A DNA stretch of 64,000 bases, from NCBI GenBank assembly GCA_905250125.1, contig CAJNOL010000094.1:1-64000 (forward strand), in the 5' to 3' direction. Made by a program: the position numbers and the translations under genes. Source of the DNA: Rotaria sordida. Its lineage: Eukaryota; Rotifera; Eurotatoria; Philodinida; Philodinidae. Under the pieces are notes generated by a model. It was not told the origin of the DNA and did not search any database. It was given only the letters and a program-made list of their open reading frames with translations. Of the stretch, positions 1 through 11,202 are shown piece after piece; positions within the stretch are counted from its first letter, which is position 1, and each line of letters opens with the position of its first letter.

Positions 1-360
1 AGTTAAGAAATTAATTTCACAAAAAGAAAAGATGAACAAAAAAAAAACAAATCTATCTGTTTTTAGTTCACATACATCATTGATGAACAGAGATTGAAAC
101 GAGCGAGCGATTTATATGACTAGATCGAAAAGAATAATCTTCATGGTATCGAGAAATATATATCGATGGAATTCTTCTTTGGATTGGGAGTCAGAATATC
201 AGATATTTATACGAAACAAACGAATCAAAACAAAAATTCTCGATTTGTTTCATCCAAAAAAAATATCAATTTCAAAGGTGTGTATACGATGAACAATCGT
301 AAACAGATAAATATTATTTTATCATCTGGAATATATTCTTATATATGACCAACTGAGGTA

Positions 361-555
361 TGTTCAGATTTCCAAAAAAGGAAATTACTCACATTTCTGA
401 AATTTCCATCAGCTCGATAAAGTGCAAATCAAAAGTTTTTAGACATATTGGAAATTTCAGTAATTCCAGAAATTTCGGAAATTATATCATTTTAGGAAGT
501 AACGTAAAATTCAGAATACAAATACTTGAAATTTCCTTTTTAGGAAGTCTGAACA
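361..555. repeat. MITE-like element with 25-bp inverted ends
   Basis: Positions 361-385 and 531-555 are inverted copies with two mismatches out of 25; the interior is also partly palindromic and rich in GAAATTTC-like words. The size (195 bp), the inverted ends and the absence of a gene suggest a non-autonomous DNA transposon. I did not find a convincing target duplication. Confidence 0.6.
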
Positions 556-715
556 CTCCTGGATCAACTAATTATTACTGTTATAAACAAAGATTTTAAA
601 CTGAATAGTAACGAAAAGAAACATTATGATGGTCTTTGATTTTTATACATGATGTAGATTTTCACTATTAGAATCAACAATTTCTATAAATTATATTTTG
701 GAGATATCTACGTGT

Positions 716-1046
716 GAGAAGTTACCAAGTAACGGGGTAATGGAAAATTCCTAGATATAATTCTCTTGTTAAGGACAGACTATTTTGAGACAACAACGAC
801 TTTTTATAAAGTTTAATTAAATGTTTTCAAGGTTGATCAGTCTCAATATGTAATCAGTTTCTCGAAATTTGTGTATTTGATTTCTCGGTCAAGTTATTTC
901 TAATTCGAAGACCTTGGATCAAACTTTATAAAATGTCGTTACTTTCTCTGCATAGCCTTGTCTTGTCGAAAGAATTAAATTCACAAATTTCCCGTTACTC
1001 GGTAAAGGCATTGTTATCGTTACCGGCAACGTAACGGTAACTTCTC
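716..1046. repeat. Foldback element with ends GAGAAGTTACC
   Basis: The left end GAGAAGTTACC at 716 returns inverted as GGTAACTTCTC at 1036-1046. Internal inverted blocks pair as well, for instance about 799-820 with 920-940 (ACGACTTTTTATAAAGTTT and its complement with few mismatches). A related end sequence recurs near 41340-41395 (TTACTTGGTAA then GGTAACTTCTC), so this is a family. It lies in the probable intron of the SR gene. Confidence 0.6.
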
Positions 1047-1517
1047 TTGCTTAAAGCAATCAAATGGAAGAAAGATGAAGGTTCATCCTTTTCAATTATG
1101 AATTTTTTTTTTTTTTAGTATAATTGCTATGTATTATACACTATCGAATGATCTTATTACAAATGAAAATAGTTAGATATTTATTCGAATATGATTTTCT
1201 ATGCTGAGATTTAGATGAATTACTTTTTATATATTTTCAAAAAAAAAAAGAATCGAATGATGAATGTATGTGCCAATATGAGTTAAAATATATCTCTCAT
1301 GATTTCAAAGGACATTATTGAGTTCTATATACTGAGAATACAACTATAAATTGATTCTTATCAATTATTATGTACAATATCTGATTGAAGCATTTGATGG
1401 TCATCCATGATAATAAAGTAGAGGATTCATTAAGAGCTTCTCGGGAAGAAAAAACAACGAAGGAAGGAAAGAATTTTATTATTAAGCAAAAAATTAATCA
1501 ATAATAATTATTTCTAG

Positions 1518-1821
1518 ATCCAATTCACGTAGTAAAAGTCGAACACGAAGTCGAAGTCCTAGACAAACAAGCAATGGTCATTCATCAAGACGTGATAAAA
1601 AGTTAATAACTTTATTTTATTTTTATTTTTATTTTTGTAAAAACTCTCATTTTAGAAGTCGTAGTCGTTCTGAAAGTAGTCGATCATCGAAGGATCGTGA
1701 ACGTTCATATAGTCGTTCTCGATCACGTTCACGTTCTAAATCGGATAGTCCAACTCGATCAAAAGAACGACGATCACGAACAAGAACACGATCAAGATCA
1801 AAATCTCGTGGTAGTCGATAA
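1518..1821 (+). CDS. SR-type splicing factor, C-terminal RS domain (5' part outside window)
   Basis: Two exons, 1518-1601 and 1656-1821, joined across a 54-bp GT-AG intron, give an arginine/serine dipeptide-rich tail (S-R-S-K-S-R, R-S-R-S-R-S-K and similar) ending in a TAA. SR proteins bind pre-mRNA through an N-terminal RRM and recruit spliceosome components through this phosphorylated RS tail in the nucleus. No RRM is visible in 1-1517, so the RRM exons should lie upstream of the window and the preceding intron is at least 1.5 kb. The reading frame continues through the acceptor at 1516-1517. An AATAAA lies at about 2139. Which SR family member it is cannot be told from the RS tail alone; another RS-rich nuclear protein is possible. 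Confidence 0.75.
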
Positions 1822-2498
1822 ATTATTATAACAAACAACAACTCTACTAATTATAAATATATATATATATATATATTTTTCTATCATCAAATATAACTCA
1901 GAGCAAAAAGATATTTGTCTTCTGTGTGTGTGTATAATCCTATAAAATGCTTTTGAAAAAGTATAATTTGTTTGAACTTATATAATGTTTTGTCTTCTTC
2001 GAAACTGTATTTGTGTTTTATAAACAATATATGTACTCTTAAATATCTATTCAGTTTCTTCGTTTTTTTTTTCTTTCTCTCTTGTTATGATTCTTGCTGT
2101 TTGATTTAATGAAAGAAATACATATCGGTGTCATCAAGAATAAAAAAACGACGATTATTTTCTCATTGAAATTCTATCAAGAAAATATTAATGAATAAAC
2201 TAAGTGGGCCCAAGCATGACTTTAAGTGACTAGCTTCAAGGAGAGAATAGAACTATTATATATATATATATGTAGTCAGTTCTTTTTCTTATTCATGTCT
2301 TTGGTCAATGAAAGAAGGCAAAAGAAAGAGAGAAAAGACGTGAGAAGATTTTTCTTTGGTACCATTGCGCAAGAGAAACAGAGAGAGAGAGAGAGAGAGA
2401 GAGAAAGATGAGGACTATTTTTTCACACGAGCTCATTCTAAAACAATCATATTTATTCTCGGTGTGTATGTGGACATTTGCAAGTTAATCTATAAGTT
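1822..2498. other. Intergenic spacer with microsatellites
   Basis: No gene seen. It holds the 3' end region of the SR gene with an AATAAA near 2139, TA repeats near 1857-1876 and 2259-2272, and an AG run at about 2378-2405, some 100 bp upstream of the next start codon, where the promoter or 5' UTR of the EGF-repeat gene would be. Confidence 0.5.
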
Positions 2499-4228
2499 AT
2501 GTCGACGATCACTTCTTTTCTTCTTTATCTACTTTTCATTTATTTTATAATGATCAATGGACAAACTCATGTCGAAGGTAAATTAAAATGATTAAATTAG
2601 TTCTATTATCTATGTGACTATGTCATAATTTATGATTAAAATATTAACTGGTATTATCAACATTTAGATTAAATTCAGATATTTTTGTTCAAAATATAAG
2701 ATTATTTTTTCTTGTTTTGTTTTTTTTCTTTGTATAAAATATACGTATGATGATACTAGTTTCATTCTTCTTTTCGTTCATTTGGTACTGACAGGTACAA
2801 GGCAAAAAAAATACGTCGGTCACCATCGTATGTTTGAACAAGAAATGGTCGAATATGAAAGAAAAGGCATTTATCAACGAACACTTCATAATTGAGAACG
2901 AATGTGAGAATGAATTCTTGTGCAATACATATATACATACATACACACTTCAACACAGACGATTGAGATGTTGGGTGTCAATCACATCATCTCATTCAAG
3001 TGTCTGACGGATAAGATGTCTATTGATATAGACAAATAGAAAACGAAAAAAAAAAATTTTTATTTCAATTAAATAATTTTAAAAAAAACATCTTATGTTT
3101 TAAGTAATTGACGTTAGTGATGATCCAAATTGTGCAAAATGTGATAGTCGAGCAATATGCATACGTCTATCAAATACAAATGGTATCAGCTGTATATGTC
3201 TTCCCGGGTTTGTTCTGTCGTCTTCAACAGGTCGTTGTGTTCTTCAAGGTAAGATTTTTTTTTTCTTATTGTTACGTAAGAAATATTCTTCTTTAATTTC
3301 TTTTTTGTTCCTTCCGCATACCTGACAAAAGAGCGTTAAGGCATTATTCTAGCATCCGTTCAACAATTATACTTAATTAATACATATTTTAAGTGTCATT
3401 TTTTTTCTTGCAGAAATTCCATACAATGGTATATGCGATAGTCGTTATGAATGTTTTAATAGAGGTTCGTTGACTTCTTTGATTATGTCTATTAAAGAAG
3501 AATGAAAGAAAGAAAGAATTTCCTTTCTTTTGTTTTTTTCAAGGTTATTGTTCAAATGTAACAAATAAATGTGAATGTTTATCGGGTTATGGAGGTCTTA
3601 TGTGTGAATTGGATATAAATGAATGTGCAAGTAATGATCGTATTTGTGGTTCATATTCTTGTACAAATCTACTGGGAGATTATAAATGTGATTGTGATTT
3701 TTTTCATTCAGGAAAACAATGTCAAAAAAGTAGATACAAAAAAAAAATAAATCTTTGGTTTATTTAAATATTTTTGTTTTTTTTTTAGTTAGTGCTGTAG
3801 GTCTTTTTGTGGTAATTATTTCAACAATTACAGTCATATTAATTTTTGTCTTCCTTATTTTATTTGCTATTCGTACATTTTTCACTTATCGTTTATCAAA
3901 ACGAATTTCAAGGTTTTGATTTAATAGATTCTTGTTGAATTATTTTTACAAGTAAATTAATCATTTTAGAGAACGTGAATTTCAACTTCAAAATCCATGT
4001 TTGGCTACATTAACAACTGGTGGTATGAGAGGAGATGATCTATTATCAAATGGATTATCATTTATTCGTCCTATTGGTCATCGAATCTATGTACCTATGG
4101 AAACAAGTTTTCTTAATGCAATGCGTTTTCAAGCCAATATAGATGATGATGAGAAAAAACAGATTCAATCATCATTGAAATATATTACAAATCTTAATGA
4201 TTCAGTGATTAATATTAATTCAAATTGA
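2499..4228 (+). CDS. EGF-repeat type I membrane protein
   Basis: Six exons (2499-2577, 3105-3248, 3414-3464, 3544-3729, 3789-3912, 3970-4228) total 843 nt, 280 residues, with frame kept at every junction. The start gives a signal peptide (residues 1-22, hydrophobic core SFLLYLLFIYFIMI). Residues about 33-150 hold cysteine-rich EGF-like modules: one with C-A-K-C and C-I-C-L-P-G-F, one with C-x-C-x-S-G-Y-G-G, and a calcium-binding type opening D-I-N-E-C and closing C-D-C. One transmembrane segment follows (about 155-185), then a 90-residue cytoplasmic tail with an acidic/lysine stretch (DDDEKK). It is probably a cell-surface adhesion or signalling protein. I could not match the tail to a named family. 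AATAAA at about 4281. Exon 1 is the least certain exon. Confidence 0.8.
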
Positions 4229-4654
4229 ATATCACCTGTGACAATATTTATATGTTCATTTCTTATTTTCTATATAAGAAAATAAATAAACTATTTATTT
4301 TTGTCATTCATATTTTCTCACGAGTCAACACAGAAGTGATCACGAACACAAAGATATATTAATTAGTATGATGATTTTCTTATTTAGTAAATGAAATATA
4401 TCTTCTTCACGTTAATAATTGAATATGGAGCAATTTTTTTTTGTTAACATATAAAAAATTGCGAGATCGTCCTTAAGGGAATTCTTTGAAAACAGCTTAT
4501 ACGAAAAATTTGAAATTTTCAGGGTAAAGAAATTCTGATGAATCAAGCAAAAGTTATTCATCATAGGGTCAAAACTGCCAAATAGTTTCTTCTAAGAGAT
4601 ATCGAGATGACAAGGCCAGAAGCCGCTACCTTCCTCGACTGCAATATGTCTGAT

Positions 4655-4800
4655 AGACCTGAAATTTATTTTACAGATACTAGACACTATTTGAGATGCC
4701 TACCTTCTTCTTTTATTTCTTTTTCTCTTTTTCAATTCGAATAAAAAGATCAAAATATTAAGAATACCTCCAAAATTGCATGTTGTTTTTTTGTAACTGG
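4655..4800. repeat. Dispersed repeat, copy 1 (partner at 29260)
   Basis: Shares TTTTACAGATACTAGA, a T/C-rich block and ATTCGAATAAAAAGATCAAA in the same order and spacing with 29265-29395, which lies in a long intron of the EML gene. No ends or target duplication were defined. Confidence 0.55.
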
Positions 4801-5069
4801 AGATTTTCTTTTTGTAAACCCCGACTAAATCCTACTGTATATTGTACTTTAAAATAAAAAAGAACAATACGCACTCTAAATACTATCTGGCACAAATAGA
4901 AGAAATTTTGAGCTCGGTCGGATGTACTCTGATTGAGAAACTGGGACCATTCTGAAATTTTTTTAATTAATAATCTACTGATGGAATAATCAGTTTTCAC
5001 AATATCATTGTAGGATTCAGCAAAACGGAGATGATTTCTTTAAAAAATATTTTGTCGAATTTCTAGTGT

Positions 5070-5505
5070 TTATTGACAAGTAACGCTTGTCGTCACGACT
5101 TCCTGGACTCTCGACTCAATTCAATCTATCTATCATCTCTCACCATGTTCTGGATTCTGTTTTGAACACTATCGCTGAACACACGTGGTCATACAAAAGA
5201 ACTATTTAAAATATTGACAGAGACGATCATTTTATAAACAGCCTAAGCCTTGCAATTAAGATCTTTCTAATATGAACCTCAACAGACAACTCCCAGTAGG
5301 TTGTCGTCGTCCCTTCAGGCAGCCACTTCCGACTGCTCTATTTCGGATATGATCTGGGTATACTTTCAAGTGGTGCTTCATTTTCTTATTCAAAATATTT
5401 TAAGTAGTACCCAAGATACCTATAAAAATGCACTTCTTATAAACATGTTCAACTATAAACTATCTGTAGTCAATGTAATAAGAAGATTAAGAAATTTAAA
5501 GTAAT
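5070..5505. repeat. Dispersed repeat, copy A (partner at 9995-10360)
   Basis: Aligns over its whole length with 9995-10360. Shared blocks include TGTCGTCACGACTT-like starts, GACAGCCACTTCCGACTGCT-type sequence and the last 60 bases ending AAGATTAAGAAATTTAAA. Copy A has about 70 bases near 5105-5170 that copy B lacks. No reading frame is conserved, so it is probably a non-autonomous element. Confidence 0.75.
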
Positions 5506-7379
5506 GGAATTGATATTTTAGGTAATATAGTAGAAATGCAACTCATAGGCATGCAATGCTAATTCTTTTTTCATAGCTCATCCATGGTCATTGAATAAGA
5601 CGAATCTTACATACGCGCAATAGCTTATAGACTGACGTTTCGATCACAAAGCAAAGTTTAGTCAACAGTTGGATATTCCCTACATTTGATGAACAGAGAA
5701 CCAACGGATTGAAAGCCTACGTGTAGGACACCCTGATAGCAAAAATCTCTGTTTCGCTGAAATCTGAGCAGCCGATTACCTGATTGAATCACAACAAAAA
5801 TAAAGAAGAATCTGATTGACTGAAATCCCAGCATCGAAAAGGCTGATTGGACAAGGGAGAAACAGGAAACTTATCTAATTGACTGACAGTATGACTCAAA
5901 GCATAGCCATCTCACATAGTTTATCTGATACTTCAGAAATATATGGAGGCACGCGACTGTACATTTGACTGCAAACAAACATACATACATACATACATAC
6001 AAACTTATTTGATTTTTTCCATACGACCTTCCTTGTAGTCGAGGAAGGACCATTATTTTCGTGAAAAACCTTTCCCTGACGAAAAAATTCAACTAAAAAT
6101 TTTGAAAAACTGATTATAGATTTGAATTTCTCACCTTCGATTAGTTTTGATTAAACTTTATAAAAAAAAATATCTATTTCCTTAAAATATATGGGAACAT
6201 ATGACTAAACACGTAGATGCAAACATACAATCAACCAAACGCATTCTATTTAATATGACCCTCTGTTGAATTGAGGGAATAATTTTTTGAAAATAAATCG
6301 AATGGCGATAAGTTAGCAAAAATACTATTACCCGTTCTAAAATACAGTACAGTTGGTTGTTCGTTGAATAAATCGAGAGCGGAACAAGTTACCCATATCG
6401 TGAAAATCGTGACGATTTTGCCGACTTTCAAAAAACAATCGACGTAAAATCGCGATTCATCATATTTTGTAGAAAAATCAGCGATAAACCAAATCGTTGA
6501 TTTCAGTATCGATTTTAAAATTGTTAATTAATTAGGAAAACTCTAAAATCTATCAAATCGTGAATGAAGTTTTTTTTTGTATCCAATTTTCCGACATATT
6601 CATTGAAATTCAAGGCTGAAAATCGGATTTTTCTTTTTTGTACGAGTGTCGTTATTGTGATATGAATGAGATTGAGCAAATTTGAATGACAATCAAATTG
6701 AAGTAAACTAACTTCACATTCATTTCTTTAGTTTGAAGTTGAAACATGTTTTTCATAATGCATAATCGATTTCAGATATTTCTTCCTGATTGAATATATT
6801 TTTTTCGGGGAACATATTTTCAGATGAATTCTTAAATCCTTGACTAATATCAAGCTAAAAAAAATGACCGTTCTTGTTTACGATTAGATCTTGTATCACC
6901 ATTATTGCAATCATCTATTTTGTTTTAGATGTTAATTTCATATACGAACGCAACAGTTCGATCAGTAATCGTGAAAAAACTCAATTCAGAATATCAATCT
7001 GTGCATATGAATTGTTTTTATCTTTCCAATTTTCTTTCGATTGTGGTTCGGTTTTATTTTGAATGATTATATATTGCATCAGTTCTTTTATATTTGGTTC
7101 ATGTAGAATCATGTACGTGTTCTAGTTTTATAATCAAAATATTTAATCAGGAAGAATTATTAAATATGTCTATAAAAATTGAGATTAAATGACTGAAATC
7201 ATGCTTATAATTAAGAGAGTAGAAGGTAATAATTGATCGGAAAATCGCGATTCATCGCAGAAATCGACAAAATTATCGGGAAAAGATCAGCGTTTAAGTG
7301 CACGATTATCGTTTCGACGCGATATTAAAGATATGAGCAGTGACCTGCAGTTTTCATTGTTGGAAAGAGAACACTGGAA

Positions 7380-7555
7380 CAGGTCCGTAGCCAGGAGGGT
7401 GCCCAGGGTGCTCGGGCACCCCCTTGGCCAAAAAATACCTGGAGGGGGGTACAGGCGAAAAACGTTTTTGTGAAGCGAAAAATTATTTTCCCGTTGGTGG
7501 GCACCCCCTTAACAAGTCCGGCACCCCCCTTGGGAAATTCCTGGCTACGGGCCTG
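7380..7555. mobile_element. Non-autonomous hAT-type MITE with 8-bp target duplication
   Basis: The element begins CAGGTCCGTAGCCAGGA and ends TCCTGGCTACGGGCCTG, inverted copies with one mismatch in 17. It is flanked on both sides by the identical octamer CACTGGAA (7372-7379 and 7556-7563). An 8-bp target duplication and ends starting CAG are the hallmarks of the hAT superfamily. At 176 bp it has no room for a transposase. The interior is much more GC-rich than its surroundings and holds C-runs in both orientations. The intact duplication and nearly perfect ends suggest a fairly recent insertion. Confidence 0.9.
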
Positions 7556-8170
7556 CACTGGAATATGATTGCCTATGCAAAATGTAATCGATTAACCAGT
7601 GAACAAGTGATTACTCAGTGACCGAACTTTTCTTGAGCATTCGCCTGGAATATTTTTCTGTCGGGTTTTAAAGTCAAAAGTGACTATTCGATAGCGAAAA
7701 TCTAGCTCTTTCGATCTACGCAAGACTAATCTCTGTAGCTTACTTTGTTCAGAAGTTATGAGCTTTTTATCGCATGTTTCAAAATCGACCAACTGATTAT
7801 TGATCATTCTAAAATGTGTCTAACATTCTTATTTCTTCAATGATACTAAAATAGCGTCGTCTTACAAGCTGCATAGTCCAAAGTGCAAATAACAAAGAAC
7901 ACAGATATCCTATATCAATAGTGACATGACAACGAGATTAAGAGTGTTGGTAAGAGCATTAGATCATACCAGATATTGTTTGACTTCTTTTTTTCGTTTT
8001 CTGCACGTTACACGTCTCATATATAGATATATATATATATGTCTACGACTGTAATATTTGCCTATGAATACTGGAGTCCCTGGATATTTCTCTTATCATC
8101 ATCGATGTGTTTGGCAAATATATCGTATCATTAAAAACGCATACGACAGGCAACGAATCGCTACTTAACG

Positions 8171-9127
8171 ATGTTTAAAACACAAAACTACGAAGTTACC
8201 AAGGGCATCAATTACGAGTATGTTTATGTTCAAGCAAATAACGATTTAAAACCGACATTTTTGTTTCTTCATGGTTTTCCGTCGACATTCTATTCTTGGC
8301 GTCATCAAATAAAATATTTTTCGGAACAAGGATATGGATGTTTAGCACCAAATCTAATGGGTTATGGAAAAACATATTCACCCTTGAATAAAGATGAATA
8401 TAAATTGAAATCCATGGTTACTCATCTTATTGCTCTTCTCAATCATTTACATTTGAATAAAGTTATCGTAGTCGGACACGATTGGGGTACAGCACCAGCA
8501 ATTCGATTTGTTTTATATAATCCTGAACAAACATTGGGTCTCGTTCTCATCAGTGTTGGTTATCGACCACCGGCTAAAATGGATCTTGATCAAGTATTGG
8601 AGACTTCAAAGAAAATATTAGGCTATGAAAATTTTGGTTATTGGAAATTTTTTGAATCCGATGATGCAGCAACAATTATTGAAAATAATGTGGATAGTTT
8701 TATTGATCTTTTGTTTTCAAATAATTCAGGAGAAAAGAAAATTAATTTTGCTCCCGTAGGTAAAGTCCAAGAATGGTTGATGAACGGACAACGCACAATA
8801 CGAGCTTCATATATGACTGAAGATGACTATGGAAATTTTCGTGAAAATCTTCTTGAAGGAATGCAACCAAAATTGAATTGGTACAAAGCAGCTATTGAAA
8901 ACATCAATTGGGATGATGAGAAGAATCTCGATCCAATAATTAAATGTCCAGTTCTTTTCTTTACTGGAACAAAAGATTCTGTCTGTGTAACTGCTCTATT
9001 TGCCGGTCAAAAACAATATATTGCTGACTTAGAAGTGGTTGAATTAGAAGCTGGTCATTGGTTGATGGAAGAAAAACCGAACGAAATTAATCAAGGAATC
9101 GAACATTGGATCAAACGGATCGGTTGA
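8171..9127 (+). CDS. Epoxide hydrolase, alpha/beta-hydrolase fold, intronless
   Basis: A single 318-residue ORF with all soluble epoxide hydrolase landmarks. These are the oxyanion motif H-G-F-P (34-37), nucleophile motif G-H-D-W-G with Asp104, lid tyrosines Tyr157 (F-G-Y) and Tyr238 (L-N-W-Y, as in the EPHX2 lid), acid Asp269 in T-G-T-K-D, and base His296 in A-G-H-W. In this family the Asp attacks the epoxide to form an ester that water then hydrolyses to a diol. There is no signal peptide or membrane segment, so it is probably cytosolic. Length matches the catalytic domain alone, without the EPHX2 N-terminal phosphatase. The gene has no intron, unlike most of its neighbours, and AATAAA follows the stop at about 9132. 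An acquired origin is possible but unproven. Haloalkane dehalogenase is less likely because both lid tyrosines are present. Confidence 0.9.
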   Translation: MFKTQNYEVTKGINYEYVYVQANNDLKPTFLFLHGFPSTFYSWRHQIKYFSEQGYGCLAPNLMGYGKTYSPLNKDEYKLKSMVTHLIALLNHLHLNKVIVVGHDWGTAPAIRFVLYNPEQTLGLVLISVGYRPPAKMDLDQVLETSKKILGYENFGYWKFFESDDAATIIENNVDSFIDLLFSNNSGEKKINFAPVGKVQEWLMNGQRTIRASYMTEDDYGNFRENLLEGMQPKLNWYKAAIENINWDDEKNLDPIIKCPVLFFTGTKDSVCVTALFAGQKQYIADLEVVELEAGHWLMEEKPNEINQGIEHWIKRIG

Positions 9128-9994
9128 TTCTAATAAACAATGTCTACTTGACTGACTTGAGTCTTTTTGCAAAGATTTTTCAAGATGCTTAGAAAAGAAA
9201 ACTTAGACACGTAGTAAAATCAAGACTTTTTTTTTAAATAGTTATAATAAAAAGATAAAATTGGAGCGATTCAAGAAATATGTTTTGTTGTTTCTCGCTA
9301 TGTTAAAAATGGTTCAATCAACATATTAAAAAACAAAATATTTTAACAATAATATTATTCAGTCATACTCATCATCTTTCGGTATAAGGTGAGAATCGCA
9401 TCATAAGGTACACACTACATAGAATTTCGAAATCAAGAGAAAGTAAACGTGTTAGATTTCTCTGTTCATTTATTAATGTAAAACACATCAAAGGTACCTC
9501 ATTTTTCTATTACTTTTCATTGGACCATTTCACGAAACATCACTAATTCTTCTGTTCTACTTTTCTTTGTTCGATCTTCATAATCGTATACAATTTCTAT
9601 TATCTTTTTATACACTGGTCTAACTCGTACTAATTTGTTGATCTCGTATTGCCATCTATCACGATCTAACCTAATTCTTCTCAATTTTGTATTTGAAAAT
9701 GTTCAATATACTTCATGATTTTAGCCTCATAGTATTTTCTTATGCTAACATTTCTAGAATGATTCGTTTTCGGAAAATACGAAAAACGTTACCGTTTTTC
9801 TGAACGTCGAAATCATGAACGTACATTCCAACCTCCAAAATAACTAGGAAGTATGTTTTACATTAATACATTTTAACTAATTCTTCTCCGTGTCTATAAG
9901 CGTTAATGTCGTGTTGATTGGAGATAGGCCTAAAAACAAGACTGGTGGCTACCGACAGCCAAGGTGAGTTATCGATATGTTAAGTTTATTAATA

Positions 9995-10360
9995 CAAGTA
10001 ACGCTCGTCGTCACGACTTGCTGAACTATCGTTGAATACCCATGGTCATACAAAAGAACTGTTTAAAATATTGACAGAGACGACCATTTTATAAACCGAC
10101 TAAACCTTGCAATCGAGATTTTTCTAATATAAACCTCAACAGACAACTCGCAGCCGGTTGTCGGCGTCCTTTAGGACAGCCACTTCCGACTGCTCTATTT
10201 CGGATATGATCCGAGTATAATTTCAAGTGGTACGTCATTTTCTTGTTCAAAATATTTTAAATAGTACCCAAGATACCTATAAAAATGCACTTCTTATAAA
10301 TATGTTAACTATCAACTATCTATAGTCAATGTAATAAGAAGATTAAGAAATTTAAACGAA
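9995..10360. repeat. Dispersed repeat, copy B (partner at 5070-5505)
   Basis: Same element as 5070-5505 in the same orientation, without the roughly 70-base segment near its left end. Similarity stops at about 10360 after AAGATTAAGAAATTTAAA. Confidence 0.75.
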
Positions 10361-11202
10361 TTGGTCAGGCATTTTAATTAGTACAGTGCAACTGGAACTC
10401 ATAGATAAGCTATAGAAATGTTTGCGGCCTTAATAGAATCCTCTCTCCTTTCCGCATGTGAAAACCAAGGTTTTTTCGATTTTTAATATTTCATCGCTAT
10501 AGATACTTTGAGTTATCTTCTATCCATCCGCAGAATATTTTTTTTTTCTATGCCAACATTTAAGCCTCGAAAAATTGACTTTCGAAGCACTGTATAGCAT
10601 AAAATACGATTTTGTTTTGCTTCAAAATTCATTTGACTTTATCTATTCCATTTAAAAGCTTTAATCAATCTAAATTTACATTTTACGAAGTATGAAATAT
10701 TGTAAGGATTTAGTTCAGGATGCTTGATTAGATATGATGAGAACAAACAGAATTTCATATCGAAGTTTCAAAACAAAATTGATCGTACGGGAACATATAA
10801 TTTTGTAATACCGTTTGAAAGAAAATCCTATGATTCTCTGATCTAAAGATCATCGCTACACAAAATAACAATTCGAATTATATGTCGAGAAAGTAAACAA
10901 AAAGTCCGTGAAGTTTTATATAAAATGTTGTGCTTCTCATTCTATTAATAAATCATTGTTATTGAAAACTAAAACAACAACAGATTGGCATTTCTTGCTT
11001 GAAATCAATCAGATAGAATAAATAAGTAGCTGAGTATTTATTAAATAGCTATAAATATTCATTAATTAGTGCTAATAATCTTTAAATAGCTCTAAGGATT
11101 AAATAGGTATTCACTTAGAGATATGGACAATCAATAAATTATATCAAAATGAAGTATATCATTACTAAACTCTCTTACATCGTTCCAATAAATCACACCG
11201 TA

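Larger units (their letters stand above)
4229..8170. other. Gene-free region with several dispersed repeats
   Basis: No convincing coding exon on either strand. Repeats shared with other places in the window are listed separately (4655-4800, 5070-5505, 7380-7555). The 16-bp word AAAATCGCGATTCATC occurs near 6448 and again near 7240, suggesting one older repeat split by later insertion. CATA microsatellite near 5983-6003 and TA run near 8027-8042. Confidence 0.5.

Noticed and set aside
1647-1841. Minus-strand Arg/Asp/Leu-rich ORF
   Set aside because: It is the reverse complement of the RS-domain exon; codon pattern and splice sites support the plus strand.
7325-7621. Overlapping ORFs on both strands
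   Set aside because: They lie across the hAT MITE and resemble no protein; chance frames in GC-rich repeat sequence.
9750-9842. A stretch that can be read as K-Y-E-K-R-Y-R-F-S-E-R-R-N-H-E-R-T-F-Q-P-P-K then stop on the plus strand
   Set aside because: It looks protein-like, but upstream the frame is closed and no clear exon, start or splice acceptor fits. It may be a remnant of a gene but was not supported enough to call.
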